Source of the DNA: JADJNY01 sp046349615
GTDB taxonomy: Bacteria; Planctomycetota; UBA1135; GCA-002686595
Length of the DNA: 64,000 nt
Assembly (NCBI GenBank): GCA_046349615.1
Contig: JAXMBZ010000013.1
Location: forward strand, 1 to 64,000
Direction: 5' to 3'
Shown here piece by piece: positions 50,928 to 60,708 of this stretch. The notes beneath the pieces were generated by a model, which made no database searches, was not told the DNA's origin, and saw only the letters and a list, made by a program, of their open reading frames with translations. The translations under genes were made by a program, and so were the position numbers. Every line of letters begins with the position of its first letter. The first letter of the stretch is position 1.

Positions 50928-52943
50928 TCACTCCTCTTCGTGCTTCTTCCCGTAGACCGCGAGCACCTTCTGCTGCTCGTTGCCCGGGACCTGCGCGTAG
51001 TGCGAGAGCGTCATCGAGAAGCTCCCCTCGCCCGCGGTCTGCGACTTCAGGTCGCGGAAGTACGTGAGCATCGTCGAGAGCGGCACGTTCGCCTTGATGA
51101 TCGTGACCGCGCCGTCGGCCTCGGTCTGCTGATCGACGACGTGGCCGCGGCGATGGCTCGTGAGGTCCGAGAAGATCGCGCCGGCCGCGCTCGTCGGAAC
51201 CTGAACCTCGACGCTCATCACGGGTTCGAGGAGCACGGGCGACGCCTTCGTGAAGCCGTCGCGGAACGCGCGCGCGCCCGCGATCTTGAAGCTCGCTTCG
51301 TCCGAGTCGACGTCGTGGTACTTGCCGTCGTAGAGCTCGACCTCCACGTCGACGACCTCGCCGTTCGTGAGCACGCCCTGCACGATCTGCTCGCGGATCC
51401 CCTTCTCGACGGCGGGGATCAGGTTGCGCGGGATCGAGCCGCCGACGACCGCGTCGGTGAAGACGAAGCCGGTGCCCTCGGGCTGGGGCTTCACGCGCAG
51501 GTAGCACTCGCCGAACTGGCCGCGGCCGCCCGTCTGCTTCTTGTGGCGGTGGTGACCTTCGGCGTTGCGCGTGACCGTCTCGCGGTACGCGATCCGCGGC
51601 GGACGCGTCGTGATCTCGACGCCGTAGCGGCGCTTCAAGCGCTGCTCCATGACCTGGAGGTGCAGGTCGCTCATGCCGTGCACGACCATCTCGTGCGTCG
51701 CCTTGACGTGCTCGACCTTGAAGCTCGGGTCCTCCGCCTCGAGCTTGTGCAGCGCTTCGCCGATCTTCTGCTCGTCGGCGCGGCTCTTCGGTTCGACGGC
51801 GAGCGTCACCATCGCCTTCGGCGTCTCGGCCATCTGCACCGTGTGGATCTTCTTGCCCGACGTCGTGAAGCCGTCGCCGAGCGCGACGTGCTCGACCTTC
51901 GAGAACGCGACGATCTCGCCGGGACCGGCGCTCTCGATCGGCTCGCGCTTCTTCCCGACCAGGCGGAAGAGCCCGCCGAGCTTTTCGGGCTTGTCGTGCG
52001 AGTGCTCGCCGACGATCGCCGAGGTCGTGTTCAACGTCCCGCGGTAGATACGCGCGAGGCAGACCTTGCCGACGTGCGGGTCGCTCTTCACGTTGAAGAC
52101 CGTGCCGAGGAGGTCGCCGTTCGGGTCGGGCGGGACCTCGGTGCCGTCCTCCATCTTGAAGTGGATCTGCGCGGCGCCGGGCGCGTAGTGCTCGAAGAAC
52201 TCCGCGACCTCCTTCAGGCCCAGCTCCGAAACCGGATTGCAGACGAGGATCGGGATGACCTTGCCCTCGACGAGCGCCTTCGGCATGAGTTCGTGGAGTT
52301 CCTCGTCCGTGACGGCCTGCGTCTCGAGGTACTGCATCACCTCCGCCTCGTTCTCGCAGGCGTCCATGACCTCGTCCATGAGCGCTTGACGCCACGGGCT
52401 CTCGGGGTCCTGCATCGTCTTGCGAACGCGCGAGAACGACGGGCCCGACGCATCGGGCAGGAGGTACGGCACGCACTTCTCGCCGATCCCGTGGCGCAGG
52501 GCTTCGACGAGCGCGTCGAAGTCGGCCTTCGGGTCGTCGAGATGCGTGACGATGATCGCGCGACCGCGGCCGAGCTTGGCGGCGGCTTCCATCTTCTTGC
52601 GAAGGTTGTAGGTGACGCCGCTCGCGCAGCTCACGACGCCGACGACGAGGTCCGCCGCGAAGAGCGCGCCGTTCGCCTCGGCCTGGAAGTCCGGGTAGCC
52701 GGGCGAATCGAAGAACGTCCAGAGCTCGCCGTGCCAGTTCGCCGAGACGACCTTCGTCTGAAGGGTGTGGCCCTTCTCCTGCTCCTCGGGCTCCGTGTCG
52801 CAGATCGACGTCTTGTCCGTCACCGAGCCCTTGCGCGGCGTCACCCCGGTCAGGAACGCGAGCGCGTCCACGAGCGCCGTCTTGCCCGACGAGGGGTGGC
52901 CCACGAAGGCGATGTTGCGGATCTTGGAGGCGGCAGTGGTCAT
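50928..52943 (-). CDS. Elongation factor G-like GTPase
   Basis: A 671-residue EF-G paralogue of the type seen beside canonical EF-G in several phyla. The GTPase domain has G1 GHPSSGKTALVD near 15-26, G3 FFDSPGYPDF near 76-85 (Tyr instead of the catalytic His of DTPGHVDF) and a G4-like THLD in place of NKxD. Domain II and a domain IV with TGGRGQFGECYLRV and AVVGGSIPRNLIPAVEKG follow, then domain V with PVMSVEVQVP. The changed G motifs suggest altered GTP hydrolysis or nucleotide use. The exact role is unknown; such proteins are annotated as EF-G-2. The start at 52943 follows a GGGAGA-type site. Confidence 0.88.
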   Translation of the reverse strand: MTTAASKIRNIAFVGHPSSGKTALVDALAFLTGVTPRKGSVTDKTSICDTEPEEQEKGHTLQTKVVSANWHGELWTFFDSPGYPDFQAEANGALFAADLVVGVVSCASGVTYNLRKKMEAAAKLGRGRAIIVTHLDDPKADFDALVEALRHGIGEKCVPYLLPDASGPSFSRVRKTMQDPESPWRQALMDEVMDACENEAEVMQYLETQAVTDEELHELMPKALVEGKVIPILVCNPVSELGLKEVAEFFEHYAPGAAQIHFKMEDGTEVPPDPNGDLLGTVFNVKSDPHVGKVCLARIYRGTLNTTSAIVGEHSHDKPEKLGGLFRLVGKKREPIESAGPGEIVAFSKVEHVALGDGFTTSGKKIHTVQMAETPKAMVTLAVEPKSRADEQKIGEALHKLEAEDPSFKVEHVKATHEMVVHGMSDLHLQVMEQRLKRRYGVEITTRPPRIAYRETVTRNAEGHHRHKKQTGGRGQFGECYLRVKPQPEGTGFVFTDAVVGGSIPRNLIPAVEKGIREQIVQGVLTNGEVVDVEVELYDGKYHDVDSDEASFKIAGARAFRDGFTKASPVLLEPVMSVEVQVPTSAAGAIFSDLTSHRRGHVVDQQTEADGAVTIIKANVPLSTMLTYFRDLKSQTAGEGSFSMTLSHYAQVPGNEQQKVLAVYGKKHEEE

Positions 52944-53095
52944 CTCGCTTGGTCTCCCACAGAGGTAGCGCCCTGTTCGGCGCGGCCGTCGATCGGATGG
53001 CGCCGGGAAAGGCGCAGTCGAAAGGTGCGGCATCCTACCCCGATCGGCGGAGGCCCCACAATCCGCGCTGAGCCCCATTGCGCGACGGGAAAGCG

Positions 53096-53129
53096 AGCGA
53101 CCCGGCTCCGGGAGCGGAGTCGGGTCGCT
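53096..53129 (-). terminator. Terminator of the OmpA-like gene
   Basis: AGCGACCCGGCTCCG and CGGAGTCGGGTCGCT form a 15-bp stem with one G-U pair and a 4-nt loop, 38 bp past the stop. CGCTTTCCC follows on the minus strand. Confidence 0.65.
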
Positions 53130-53166
53130 GGACCAGTCGTCGAGCGCCCGCGGGGCGCGTCTCGTG

Positions 53167-53847
53167 TCACGACTTCTTGTGCACGACGATCACGACGCGG
53201 CGGTTCTTGCCCTTGTTCTTGTCGTTGTCGTTCGGCGCGACGGGGTCGTACTGGCCGTGGCCCGCGACGACGCAGTCGTCGTCGGCGACGCCGCAATCCT
53301 CGACGAGGAACTTGAGCACGGCGAGCGCGCGCTCGACCGAGAGCTCGCGGTTCGACTCGAACTTCGACTTCTTGATCGGGTCGCTGTCCGTGTGGCCTTC
53401 GATCCAGTACTCCGACTTCGGGTACTGCTTCTTGAGCAGCGTCGCGACCTCGTGGATCGCCTTCTTCCCGTCGTTCGTGAGCGCGGCCTGGCCCGCGGCG
53501 AACGTGATCGAGTTCGGGATCGAGATGGTCATGTGACCGTCCTTCATGCCGTACTCGATGCCCATCTGATCGAGTTCGGGGAAGCGCTTCTCCTCCTTCG
53601 CGGCCGGCGGTTCCTCGGTGACGCGGGCGCTCGCGTTCGCGAGCTCGCCCCGCGTGTTGTCGAGCGCGGAGCGGAGGTCCTGCACCTGGCCCTTGAGGGC
53701 AGCGCGCTCCTCACGGAGCTTGCGGATTTCCGCGTCCTTCTCGTCGACCGCGGTCTGGTGCGCGCGCGTCGAAACGCAGCTCGTGAGCGGAAGAGAGCAG
53801 AGCATCAAGCCGGCGATCACGAGCCGGCGTCCCAGGTTCCAATTCAT
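53167..53847 (-). CDS. OmpA/Pal-type peptidoglycan-binding lipoprotein
   Basis: A 226-residue lipoprotein with lipobox LTSC (Cys24) and a coiled-coil segment (about 30-75, rich in Lys, Glu and Leu). Its C-terminal OmpA-like domain (about 105-226) contains FAAGQAALTNDGKKAI, EGHTDSDPI and NRELSVERALAVLKFL, the diaminopimelate-binding region. NRRVVIVVHKKS ends the protein. It anchors the outer envelope to peptidoglycan, or could be part of a cell-envelope complex with the pilus. The start at 53847 is preceded by GAGGGGA. It is followed by its own terminator and preceded by the prepilin peptidase gene 119 bp away. Confidence 0.93.
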   Translation of the reverse strand: MNWNLGRRLVIAGLMLCSLPLTSCVSTRAHQTAVDEKDAEIRKLREERAALKGQVQDLRSALDNTRGELANASARVTEEPPAAKEEKRFPELDQMGIEYGMKDGHMTISIPNSITFAAGQAALTNDGKKAIHEVATLLKKQYPKSEYWIEGHTDSDPIKKSKFESNRELSVERALAVLKFLVEDCGVADDDCVVAGHGQYDPVAPNDNDKNKGKNRRVVIVVHKKS

Positions 53848-53965
53848 CGTCGTCGTCCCCTCGGTGAGCGGAAATCCCGCTCGTGGTGTCGTTCTCGGGC
53901 GTGCTCCCTTTCGTGGAGCGCGCGTGTTCGTCGCTCCCGCGCGACCCGGCGACGCGCGCCGAGGC

Positions 53966-54937
53966 TCAGCGCAGGAGACGTTCGACATCATTCCAAGCGA
54001 ACACCGGGATTCCAAGGCTGTGGAGCGAAGTCGCGAGCTCGTTCCAGGCGAGCAGCGCGATCGCGATTCCGAGCGCGAGGTACGGCCCGAACGGCAGGTA
54101 GCGCCCCGCGATCCGCGCCGTGCGCAGACTCTTCGCGACGGAGCGCTTCGAACCGCGGGAGCGCGCGCGGGAGCGGACGAGCACGTAGAACCGCGCGATG
54201 TTGCCGACCCCGGCGAGCGACGCCGTGACCGCCGCGATCATCAGCGCGAGCACGACTCCGCCGGGGCCGATGAAGCCGCCGCCCGCCGCGAGCAGCTTCA
54301 CGTCGCCGAAGCCCATCGCATCGCGTCCGAAGACGCGACCTCCGAGCCATCCGAGCCCCCACAGGATCCCCCCGCCGAGCAGCATCCCCGCGACGCATCC
54401 CGTCAGCGCGCCGACGCGGCTCACGTGGGCCTCCCCCGTCGGGGTCATCATCCAGGCGAGCTTCGTCCCGTCGTGCAACCGCGGGAGGAGCAGCGACACG
54501 ATCGGCGCGAGCACCATGCCGCCGATCGAGACCTCGTCGGGGATCTCGAAGCACGCGAAGTCGACGAAGGTCGCGACGAGGAGCCCCGACAGCACGACGG
54601 AGGCCGTGAGCACCAGGAGCGGCTCGCCGGGCAGGTAGCGTCCGGCGACGATCGCCCACAGCACCGCGTTCAGAGCCTCGACGAGCGGATACCGGAACGG
54701 AATCCGCCAACCACAGGTCCGACAGCGCCCGAGTTGGACGAGCCACGAGAGGAGCGGGACGTTCTCCTTCCACGTCAGCGTCGTCTTGCAGCTCGGGCAC
54801 CGCGAACGGCGCGGCTTGGAGACCGTCTCGCCCTCCAGGGGCAGGCGATGGATGCAGACGTTGAGGAACGACCCGACGAAGAGGCCGACGAGCCCCCACG
54901 CCGCGACGAGGTAGACGAGCGGGAGCTCCTCGAACAT
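53966..54937 (-). CDS. pilD: Prepilin peptidase (PilD/GspO)
   Basis: A 323-residue, multi-helix aspartic protease that cuts pilin leaders and methylates the new N-terminus. The N-terminal domain has two CxxC pairs (CPSC near 47-50 and CRTC near 72-75) in the GSFLNVCIHRLP context. The two catalytic aspartates lie in FVDFACFEIPDE near 125-136 and in MGFGDVKLLAAGG near 211-223. It is needed for the two pilins and any pseudopilins. Its ATG shares one base with the stop of the preceding lipoprotein gene (TGATG). Confidence 0.96.
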   Translation of the reverse strand: MFEELPLVYLVAAWGLVGLFVGSFLNVCIHRLPLEGETVSKPRRSRCPSCKTTLTWKENVPLLSWLVQLGRCRTCGWRIPFRYPLVEALNAVLWAIVAGRYLPGEPLLVLTASVVLSGLLVATFVDFACFEIPDEVSIGGMVLAPIVSLLLPRLHDGTKLAWMMTPTGEAHVSRVGALTGCVAGMLLGGGILWGLGWLGGRVFGRDAMGFGDVKLLAAGGGFIGPGGVVLALMIAAVTASLAGVGNIARFYVLVRSRARSRGSKRSVAKSLRTARIAGRYLPFGPYLALGIAIALLAWNELATSLHSLGIPVFAWNDVERLLR

Positions 54938-56931
54938 CAACGCTCTCCTCCTCGACGTTCCTCCCATCGGAGCCGGAGCGAGTCGAGGAACGGCGGCGTC
55001 CAGTTCCCACCCACGGGCACGACGAGTTCGACGAAGTAGACGACGGGCCCCGACCAACCCTGCCCGGTCGCGCTCAGGAGCGCCGGATCGTCCACCCAGG
55101 TCGCGCTCGGGTCGACGCCCGACTTCACGCTGCTCGCGAGGAGGTAGTGGACGCTCCACGCGCCGTTTCGACTCGAGTCGGAGCCGCGCGCGTCGGCGTA
55201 GAGCCAGTGCACCTCCGCCGCCGTCTGAGGAAGCGACTGCGACTGCGCGCAGAGGCGGAGCGGCTCGCGCAGCGGGTTCGGACCGATCGGAGGGTCGACT
55301 GCGAGCGCCTGCTTCACGACGTTCGGCGGCGGATGGACGGCGAGTCCGCCCCCGTCGCCGAGGATCCAGATCTGACCGAACTCCTGGCCCTCCGCGCCGC
55401 GCACCTGGCCCGGGATGCGCAGCATCCCGCCGGCGCAGAGGAGGAGCGGCCCGTCGACCTCGATGCGCCCCTCGATCGTCAGGTCTCCGCCGGCGATGAG
55501 CACGGTCCAAGGAGGAGGCTCGAGGCCGTCCGTGCGCCGCTGCGAGGTGCGTGCTCGTTCGAGCCACCGCGTCAGCGTGAGCGTGGGGCCCGAAGGCTTC
55601 GCATCGTCGATCAGCTCCGGCTCGAACGCGCGCAGGCGCGCTGCGTCCGTGCCCGCGCCCTCGCGACGAAGCGTACCCGCGATGCGCAGCGCACCTTGCG
55701 CGCGCAGCACGCAAACGCCGCCCCCCCCCGCGAGGGCGCACGTGGTGCCCGCGGGGAGCTCGAGGCGCGTCGCGTGAACGTCCGTGCGAACCTCCCGCTC
55801 CCCGAGCGTCACCACGCCGTCGCGCCCGTCGCCCGCGGCCGCGGGATAGCGGACCTCCACCCGGCCCGTGTCGCTCCACACGGGTGTGCCGTCGAACCCC
55901 GCGACGGCTCCCTGCGCGCGCAGCGAGCCCCGCGGAGTGCGCAGGAAGTCCTCCGTGTAGTCGTCGGTCGGCGCCTCGACCCGCGGCTCCTGGAACGAGA
56001 CGCCGACGGCGAGCGCGTGCGTCGTGCGGAGCAGCGGCTCGCCGCCGAGGTCGCGAAGGCCGAGCTGCCCTTGGGCGTCGACGCGGAGTGAAAACTCGCA
56101 GAAGGTCCCCGGAGCGGGCGTCTCGAGCGGGAACAACTCGAGCACCGCCGCGCGCGGCAGTTGGTCCCAGCCGCCGGGGATCGCGCTTCGCGCGCGGACC
56201 GCGGCGGGACGCGGTCGCGCCGCATACCGCGGCTCGTTCTCGATCAGCCTCACGGAGAGCGGCAGTCGAACGGCGGGCTTCTTGTTCGTGACCTGGAGCA
56301 CGAAGTCGTCGGCGTCGATCGAGGTCGGGTCGATCGGCTTCGCGCTCACGAGGAAGAGCGAACCCTGCGTCGAGACGACGTACGGGTCCTCCGCGCGGCC
56401 CGAGAGCGGCGGGTGGAGCTTGAGCAGACCCGCACGGTTCTGGAGCCGATCCTCGAAGAGCGACCGAGCCGATGCGCCGCGGCTCTGGACCGTCTCGAAC
56501 GTCGCGGAAAGGCCGGCGCCGAGCGGAGCTCCCCGCACGGATCGAAGGCCGTCCGGCGCCGGGAAACCGCGCAATTCCACGTGGTAGCGCCGGTCGGGGA
56601 GGAGTCCCGCGTCGGAGAGATCGCTCGCGAGAGGCAGGACGGGGACGAAGCGCACGCATGCACCCTCGACCTCGATGCGCCCGCGTGCTTCGCGTCCCTG
56701 TTCGTCGACGATGCGCACGCTCTCCCGAGTGACCGAAACGCGCTCGACCTCGTCGGTGAAGTAGAAGCGCAGCTCCTCGTTCAAGCGCACGTCGGTGCGG
56801 AACGGGGTCTCCGCGCTGGCCGGGAGCAGCGGGCGCGCGAGACGAAGGACGGTGGACGGTGGGTTCGAGCCCACACCGCACGCGAAGCCGAGCGCACCCA
56901 CGACGAGGGTGGTGACGAGGCGCCGCGTCAC
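54937..56931 (-). CDS. Ig-like surface lipoprotein coupled to prepilin peptidase
   Basis: A 664-residue predicted lipoprotein; GTG start at 56931 with lipobox GFAC (Cys18). An Ig-like domain (about 45-140: TDVRLNEELRFYFTDEVERVSVTRE, DLSDAGLLPDRRYHVELRGFP) and further beta-rich segments follow. A shorter IAGDL-type region (about 480-560: GLEPPPWTVLIAGGDLTIEGRIEVDGPLLLCAGGMLRI) resembles the strand pattern of the longer paralogues but has less glycine. The C-terminal part ends VVYFVELVVPVGGNWTPPFLDSLRLRW, like the other three. The coupling to pilD suggests co-production with the pilus system. Function is unknown. Confidence 0.8.
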   Translation of the reverse strand: MTRRLVTTLVVGALGFACGVGSNPPSTVLRLARPLLPASAETPFRTDVRLNEELRFYFTDEVERVSVTRESVRIVDEQGREARGRIEVEGACVRFVPVLPLASDLSDAGLLPDRRYHVELRGFPAPDGLRSVRGAPLGAGLSATFETVQSRGASARSLFEDRLQNRAGLLKLHPPLSGRAEDPYVVSTQGSLFLVSAKPIDPTSIDADDFVLQVTNKKPAVRLPLSVRLIENEPRYAARPRPAAVRARSAIPGGWDQLPRAAVLELFPLETPAPGTFCEFSLRVDAQGQLGLRDLGGEPLLRTTHALAVGVSFQEPRVEAPTDDYTEDFLRTPRGSLRAQGAVAGFDGTPVWSDTGRVEVRYPAAAGDGRDGVVTLGEREVRTDVHATRLELPAGTTCALAGGGGVCVLRAQGALRIAGTLRREGAGTDAARLRAFEPELIDDAKPSGPTLTLTRWLERARTSQRRTDGLEPPPWTVLIAGGDLTIEGRIEVDGPLLLCAGGMLRIPGQVRGAEGQEFGQIWILGDGGGLAVHPPPNVVKQALAVDPPIGPNPLREPLRLCAQSQSLPQTAAEVHWLYADARGSDSSRNGAWSVHYLLASSVKSGVDPSATWVDDPALLSATGQGWSGPVVYFVELVVPVGGNWTPPFLDSLRLRWEERRGGER

Positions 56932-57144
56932 GTCCGCAGTGCAGCGAGGAAGCACGCGCGCATTCAAGCACGCCGAGGTCCGCGCCTGAAGCACGCGCTG
57001 GAGGCTCGAAGCGTCCGCGGGTGCTTGCGGAACGCAGGCTCGCTCGCCGGTCGCACGTCCGGGGACGACGCGCTCTGCGCACGGTCCCCACTGCGGTCCG
57101 CGTGCGCGAGCTCGCCACGCCCACGCGCGGCTTCGGAGAAAAGC

Positions 57145-57177
57145 GCGACGGGCGCCGAGGAACCCTCGGCGCCCGTC
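57145..57177 (-). terminator. Terminator of the 57200 lipoprotein gene
   Basis: CGACGGGCGCCGAG and its exact complement CTCGGCGCCCGTCG form a 14-bp stem around GAACC. On the minus strand it is followed by CGCTTTTCTCC. It is the strongest terminator in the window. Confidence 0.85.
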
Positions 57178-57199
57178 GCAGAGCTCGCGCTCCCGCGGT

Positions 57200-60100
57200 T
57201 CAGAACTTGAACGGGAAGGCCAGGAACTCGAGGGCCGGAATCGGCGTGGTCGCCGAGAGCGAGCCGCCGTCGGCCTGGATGTCGAACTCGACCTGGAAGC
57301 GCACGAAACGCACCGTGGAGGAGTTCAGCGTCGTGATGTCGTCGGTGAACGCGGCGAGCGCGGACTCGTCCGGCTGGCCCAGGGAGTTCGGAGTCGTCGC
57401 CTGGAAGCGGATCCGGATCGCGGCCGAACTCGGGTAGGAGTCCTGCGAGCCTTCCGTCGACACGCGGAAGAAGCGCGGAATGAGCTCGGCGGTGTCTCCC
57501 ACCGCGTAGCCGGCGAGCGGAGTCCCGCTCGTCCCGACGGTGACGCGGAGCTGGTCGAGGGCCGCGTCGTACGTAGCGGCGACCACCTCGAACTTGTTCA
57601 CGGCGGAGGAGGCCGCCGTCATCTTGAGCTCGAAGCCCTTCAGGATGGCGGGCGTCCGCTTGTAGATGTCGTCGGCGAGGGTCGACGCATCGAACACGAC
57701 CGACCGGAGGTCGGACGTGATCGACGGAACCGACGGATTCGCAACGAGTGCACCACTCAGGATCGCCGGCAGCTCCAGCACCGTCGCGGACGCGCCCGAC
57801 CCCGAGCGGCGGATGATGCCCGTGCTCGTGTCCGTGCCGGGGAACTGGAAGCGAATCGTGTCCGCACCGGCCGAGGGCGGCGGCGGGACGCCGGCCGCGC
57901 CCAGCGGGATCCACTTCGAACGCGCGACCGAGAGGCGGCCGAAGGTCGGCAGCAGCTGGTTCCACGTGCTCGGAGCGTTGGCCGTCGTCGGCGTCGCGCC
58001 CACGGGCAGCGGCAGGCAGATCGCGCGGAAGTCGACGTTCGCGATCGGCGGAGTCGCGGTCGCGGGCACGATGATGTCCGTGAGACGCGGCGTGTGGAGC
58101 TGGATGATGCCGGGGCCGCCGTCGCCGCCCGCGCACACCTTGACGCCGGTGTTGTTCGTGAATTGGAACTGCGGCGGGTTGGTGATGCCGCCCACGGTCG
58201 CCGCGGCGTCGTTCGCTCCGCTGAACACGGCGCAGGGAGCCGAGGTGCCCGAGGTCGCCGGATAGGAGTTCGACGGGAGCGAGTCGGCGATGGGGGTCGT
58301 TTCCACCCCGTTCGCGCGCGCTCCACCCGTGCCGTCCTGGCCTTCTCCACCCTGTCCCCCACGCGCATACAAGCCGCCCCAGAACGTCAGGCCGTTCACC
58401 GAGGTCGAAGTTGCGGTGCAGCGCGAGAGGTCGATCTGAGAGGCGGACTGCAGGATCAGGTGCCCGCCCGAGCCGCCGCCCGAACCGCCGCCGATGCGGT
58501 CGATGCCGTTCGTGTTCTCACCGCCGCCGCCGGTACCGCCGTTGACCTCGATGCGGCCGCGAGCAGCCGCGCCGAGGCCGGCGAAGCGGATGTCGCCGAG
58601 GGCGAGGATCGCGAGCGAGCCGCCGCCACCGCCGCCGCCCGCGCCCTTTTCGTCGCCCTGGGGCGTGAAGGGCGTGGTCGGGAACGAGCTCGTCATGCAC
58701 GCGCTGCCGCCGCCGCCGCCGCCGGTGCCCGCCATCGGGGTCACGAGTTCGCCTTGGACCACCTGGCCGCCCGTGGTGACCATCGTGCCCCAGAAGTCGT
58801 TGCTCGGGTTGTTGTCGACGAACAGGCTGGGACCGATCGCCCCGCCCACCGGCGTCAAGACACCCGGGTGGAGCGCCCCGAACGCGGAGCCGGCACCGTT
58901 GAAGCCCGGCTCGGCATCGAGGCCGATCATGCGCTGGTCGGGGCACGTGGGACGCGTGCGCTCGAACTGGTTCGGACCGAACCGACCGCCGCCGCCGCCC
59001 GCAGGACGACGAGCCGTCGCCGTGCCGCTGGCGTTGTAGCCGCTCTCCCCACCGAAGCCGCCGCCGCCGGGAGCGCCGAAGGCGCCGTAGCCCGTGCCGC
59101 CCTGCGGCGTGGACTGCGTCGTCAGGTAGTTGCCCGTGCCCCCGTCGCCCCCGCCGGCCTGACCGGCTGCGCCGACCTCGGGGATGTTCGCCGTGCTGAA
59201 GGACACGACGCCGCGGTTGTTGGTGCCGCTGCACTTGACGAGGCCCTGGATCAGAACGCTCGAGGCAGCCGTGCCCACCGGCAGGATCGTCGGGTCGATG
59301 TTCCCCGAGCAGAGGATCGTGCACGGCTTGACGCCCTGGATGATCAAGGTGCCCGTCGGCTTCACCCAGAGACTGCGAACGTCGACTCGGCCGTTGACGA
59401 CCGATTGCTGGCGGGTCTGGGTGATGTCGGTGATGACCGAGAACGTCGTGTCGAGCACGAACGTACCGTCGATCACCCAGTCGAACGCTCCGTCCTGACC
59501 GCCCGTGCCGTCGAAGGCGAACGAGGCCGCGAGCTTCCCGTCGGAGGACCACACCGCGCGCGGCGCCGAGAGGACGCTGTCGCGATCCTCGAACGAGACA
59601 TCGGTGAAGTACTCGGCGACGACGTCGCCCCCATCGCCCGGAGTCGTGGTCCCGGGGTCGGTCGCCACGTCGACCTCGAACGAGCCCACGACGATGTCGG
59701 CGATGTTGAACTCACCGACGAGGTCCTTGAAGTTCGAGCTGAGGACCACGCGCACGATCCGGCCCTGCGGGAGGATCCCCGTCGGCGTGATCCGAACGAG
59801 CGCACCCGTGCCCGTGCAGTTCTCGACGAGTTGCACGACATGGGCGAGCGACACCCAGTTGCCGACCTGATCCTGGTACTCGAGCTTCAGGTTCTCCGGC
59901 GAGATGTTCGAGGAGCTCGGATCGACGGGCTGGTTGAGCGCGACGACGATCGACACGGAGCTCGCGCTGTCGCTGTAGAGGTTCAATGGGGCCTTGAAGC
60001 CCGCTTCCACCTCGGCCCCGAGATCCGGCGCAGGCGTCGTACGCGCCGTGAAGTACTCGCGCGCACCGACGCTGGAGTCGCCGCCGAGTTCGACATAGCT

Positions 60101-60670
60101 CGCGGCCAGCGTGGAGGTGTCGCCGGGCTGGCGGACGATCGACGTCGGCGGACCGGAGGCCGGGTCGAGGAAGAGGATCGTCGGATCGAGCAGCGCCGAC
60201 AGCGGCGTCGTGAAGTCGACCACCTGGCTCGCCGTCAGCGGCCGACCGGCGCTCGATCGGACGGTGGGACCGCCCGAGGTCGAACCGAGCACATTGATGC
60301 GGTAGGCGATGCCGTTGGGCAGCAGGCCGGAGTCCGAGTAGTCGCCGAGAGTCGGACAGGCCGGCTGGAACGTCACCTGGCGGGAATTCCTCAACTGGAA
60401 CTCACCCGCGGCCGGCGTGCCGGTCGGCTGCGTGATGTTGATCGTGTTCAGGTTGACCGAGCTGAAATCGATGTCCTGGTTGAACGTGAACTCGATCGGA
60501 CGGTTGATCTGCCAGATGCCGTTGTTCGGCACCGAGATGCTCAGAATCCGGAACGAGGTCGATCCGCCGGCAGAGTCGGAACCCCGACCGCCCCCACACC
60601 CGGCCACGAGGCCGAGTGCGAGTGCGAGGGACGACGTGCCGAGCGCGGTGCGGTGAATTGCCGTCAGCAT
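57200..60670 (-). CDS. Large Ig-like, glycine-rich surface lipoprotein
   Basis: A 1,156-residue lipoprotein with lipobox VAGC (Cys25). An Ig-like domain at about 40-150 (RPIEFTFNQDIDFSSVNLN, DYSDSGLLPNGIAYRINVLG) and a second near 220-340 (NQPVDPSSSNISPENLKLEY) follow. A glycine-rich centre at about 505-735 alternates GGGGGG loops with strands such as GSLAILALGDIRFAG and GGHLILQSASQIDLS. The beta-rich C-terminal region ends RFVRFQVEFDIQADGG and IPALEFLAFPFKF. The second Ig repeat shares DYSDSGLLP with the 54937 paralogue (SDAGLLP). The gene starts 38 bp after the 60709 gene, without a hairpin between, so the two are probably one transcript. Function is unknown. Confidence 0.82.
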   Translation of the reverse strand: MLTAIHRTALGTSSLALALGLVAGCGGGRGSDSAGGSTSFRILSISVPNNGIWQINRPIEFTFNQDIDFSSVNLNTINITQPTGTPAAGEFQLRNSRQVTFQPACPTLGDYSDSGLLPNGIAYRINVLGSTSGGPTVRSSAGRPLTASQVVDFTTPLSALLDPTILFLDPASGPPTSIVRQPGDTSTLAASYVELGGDSSVGAREYFTARTTPAPDLGAEVEAGFKAPLNLYSDSASSVSIVVALNQPVDPSSSNISPENLKLEYQDQVGNWVSLAHVVQLVENCTGTGALVRITPTGILPQGRIVRVVLSSNFKDLVGEFNIADIVVGSFEVDVATDPGTTTPGDGGDVVAEYFTDVSFEDRDSVLSAPRAVWSSDGKLAASFAFDGTGGQDGAFDWVIDGTFVLDTTFSVITDITQTRQQSVVNGRVDVRSLWVKPTGTLIIQGVKPCTILCSGNIDPTILPVGTAASSVLIQGLVKCSGTNNRGVVSFSTANIPEVGAAGQAGGGDGGTGNYLTTQSTPQGGTGYGAFGAPGGGGFGGESGYNASGTATARRPAGGGGGRFGPNQFERTRPTCPDQRMIGLDAEPGFNGAGSAFGALHPGVLTPVGGAIGPSLFVDNNPSNDFWGTMVTTGGQVVQGELVTPMAGTGGGGGGSACMTSSFPTTPFTPQGDEKGAGGGGGGGSLAILALGDIRFAGLGAAARGRIEVNGGTGGGGENTNGIDRIGGGSGGGSGGHLILQSASQIDLSRCTATSTSVNGLTFWGGLYARGGQGGEGQDGTGGARANGVETTPIADSLPSNSYPATSGTSAPCAVFSGANDAAATVGGITNPPQFQFTNNTGVKVCAGGDGGPGIIQLHTPRLTDIIVPATATPPIANVDFRAICLPLPVGATPTTANAPSTWNQLLPTFGRLSVARSKWIPLGAAGVPPPPSAGADTIRFQFPGTDTSTGIIRRSGSGASATVLELPAILSGALVANPSVPSITSDLRSVVFDASTLADDIYKRTPAILKGFELKMTAASSAVNKFEVVAATYDAALDQLRVTVGTSGTPLAGYAVGDTAELIPRFFRVSTEGSQDSYPSSAAIRIRFQATTPNSLGQPDESALAAFTDDITTLNSSTVRFVRFQVEFDIQADGGSLSATTPIPALEFLAFPFKF

Positions 60671-60708
60671 GGGAGGGAGTCCCTCGAGGGGGACGAGGGT
60701 GCGGGGAT

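Noticed and set aside
50721..53315. Plus-strand frame of over 800 residues opposite the EF-G-like gene
   Set aside because: It mirrors the real gene on the other strand, is Arg/Asp/Val-rich and has no recognisable motif.
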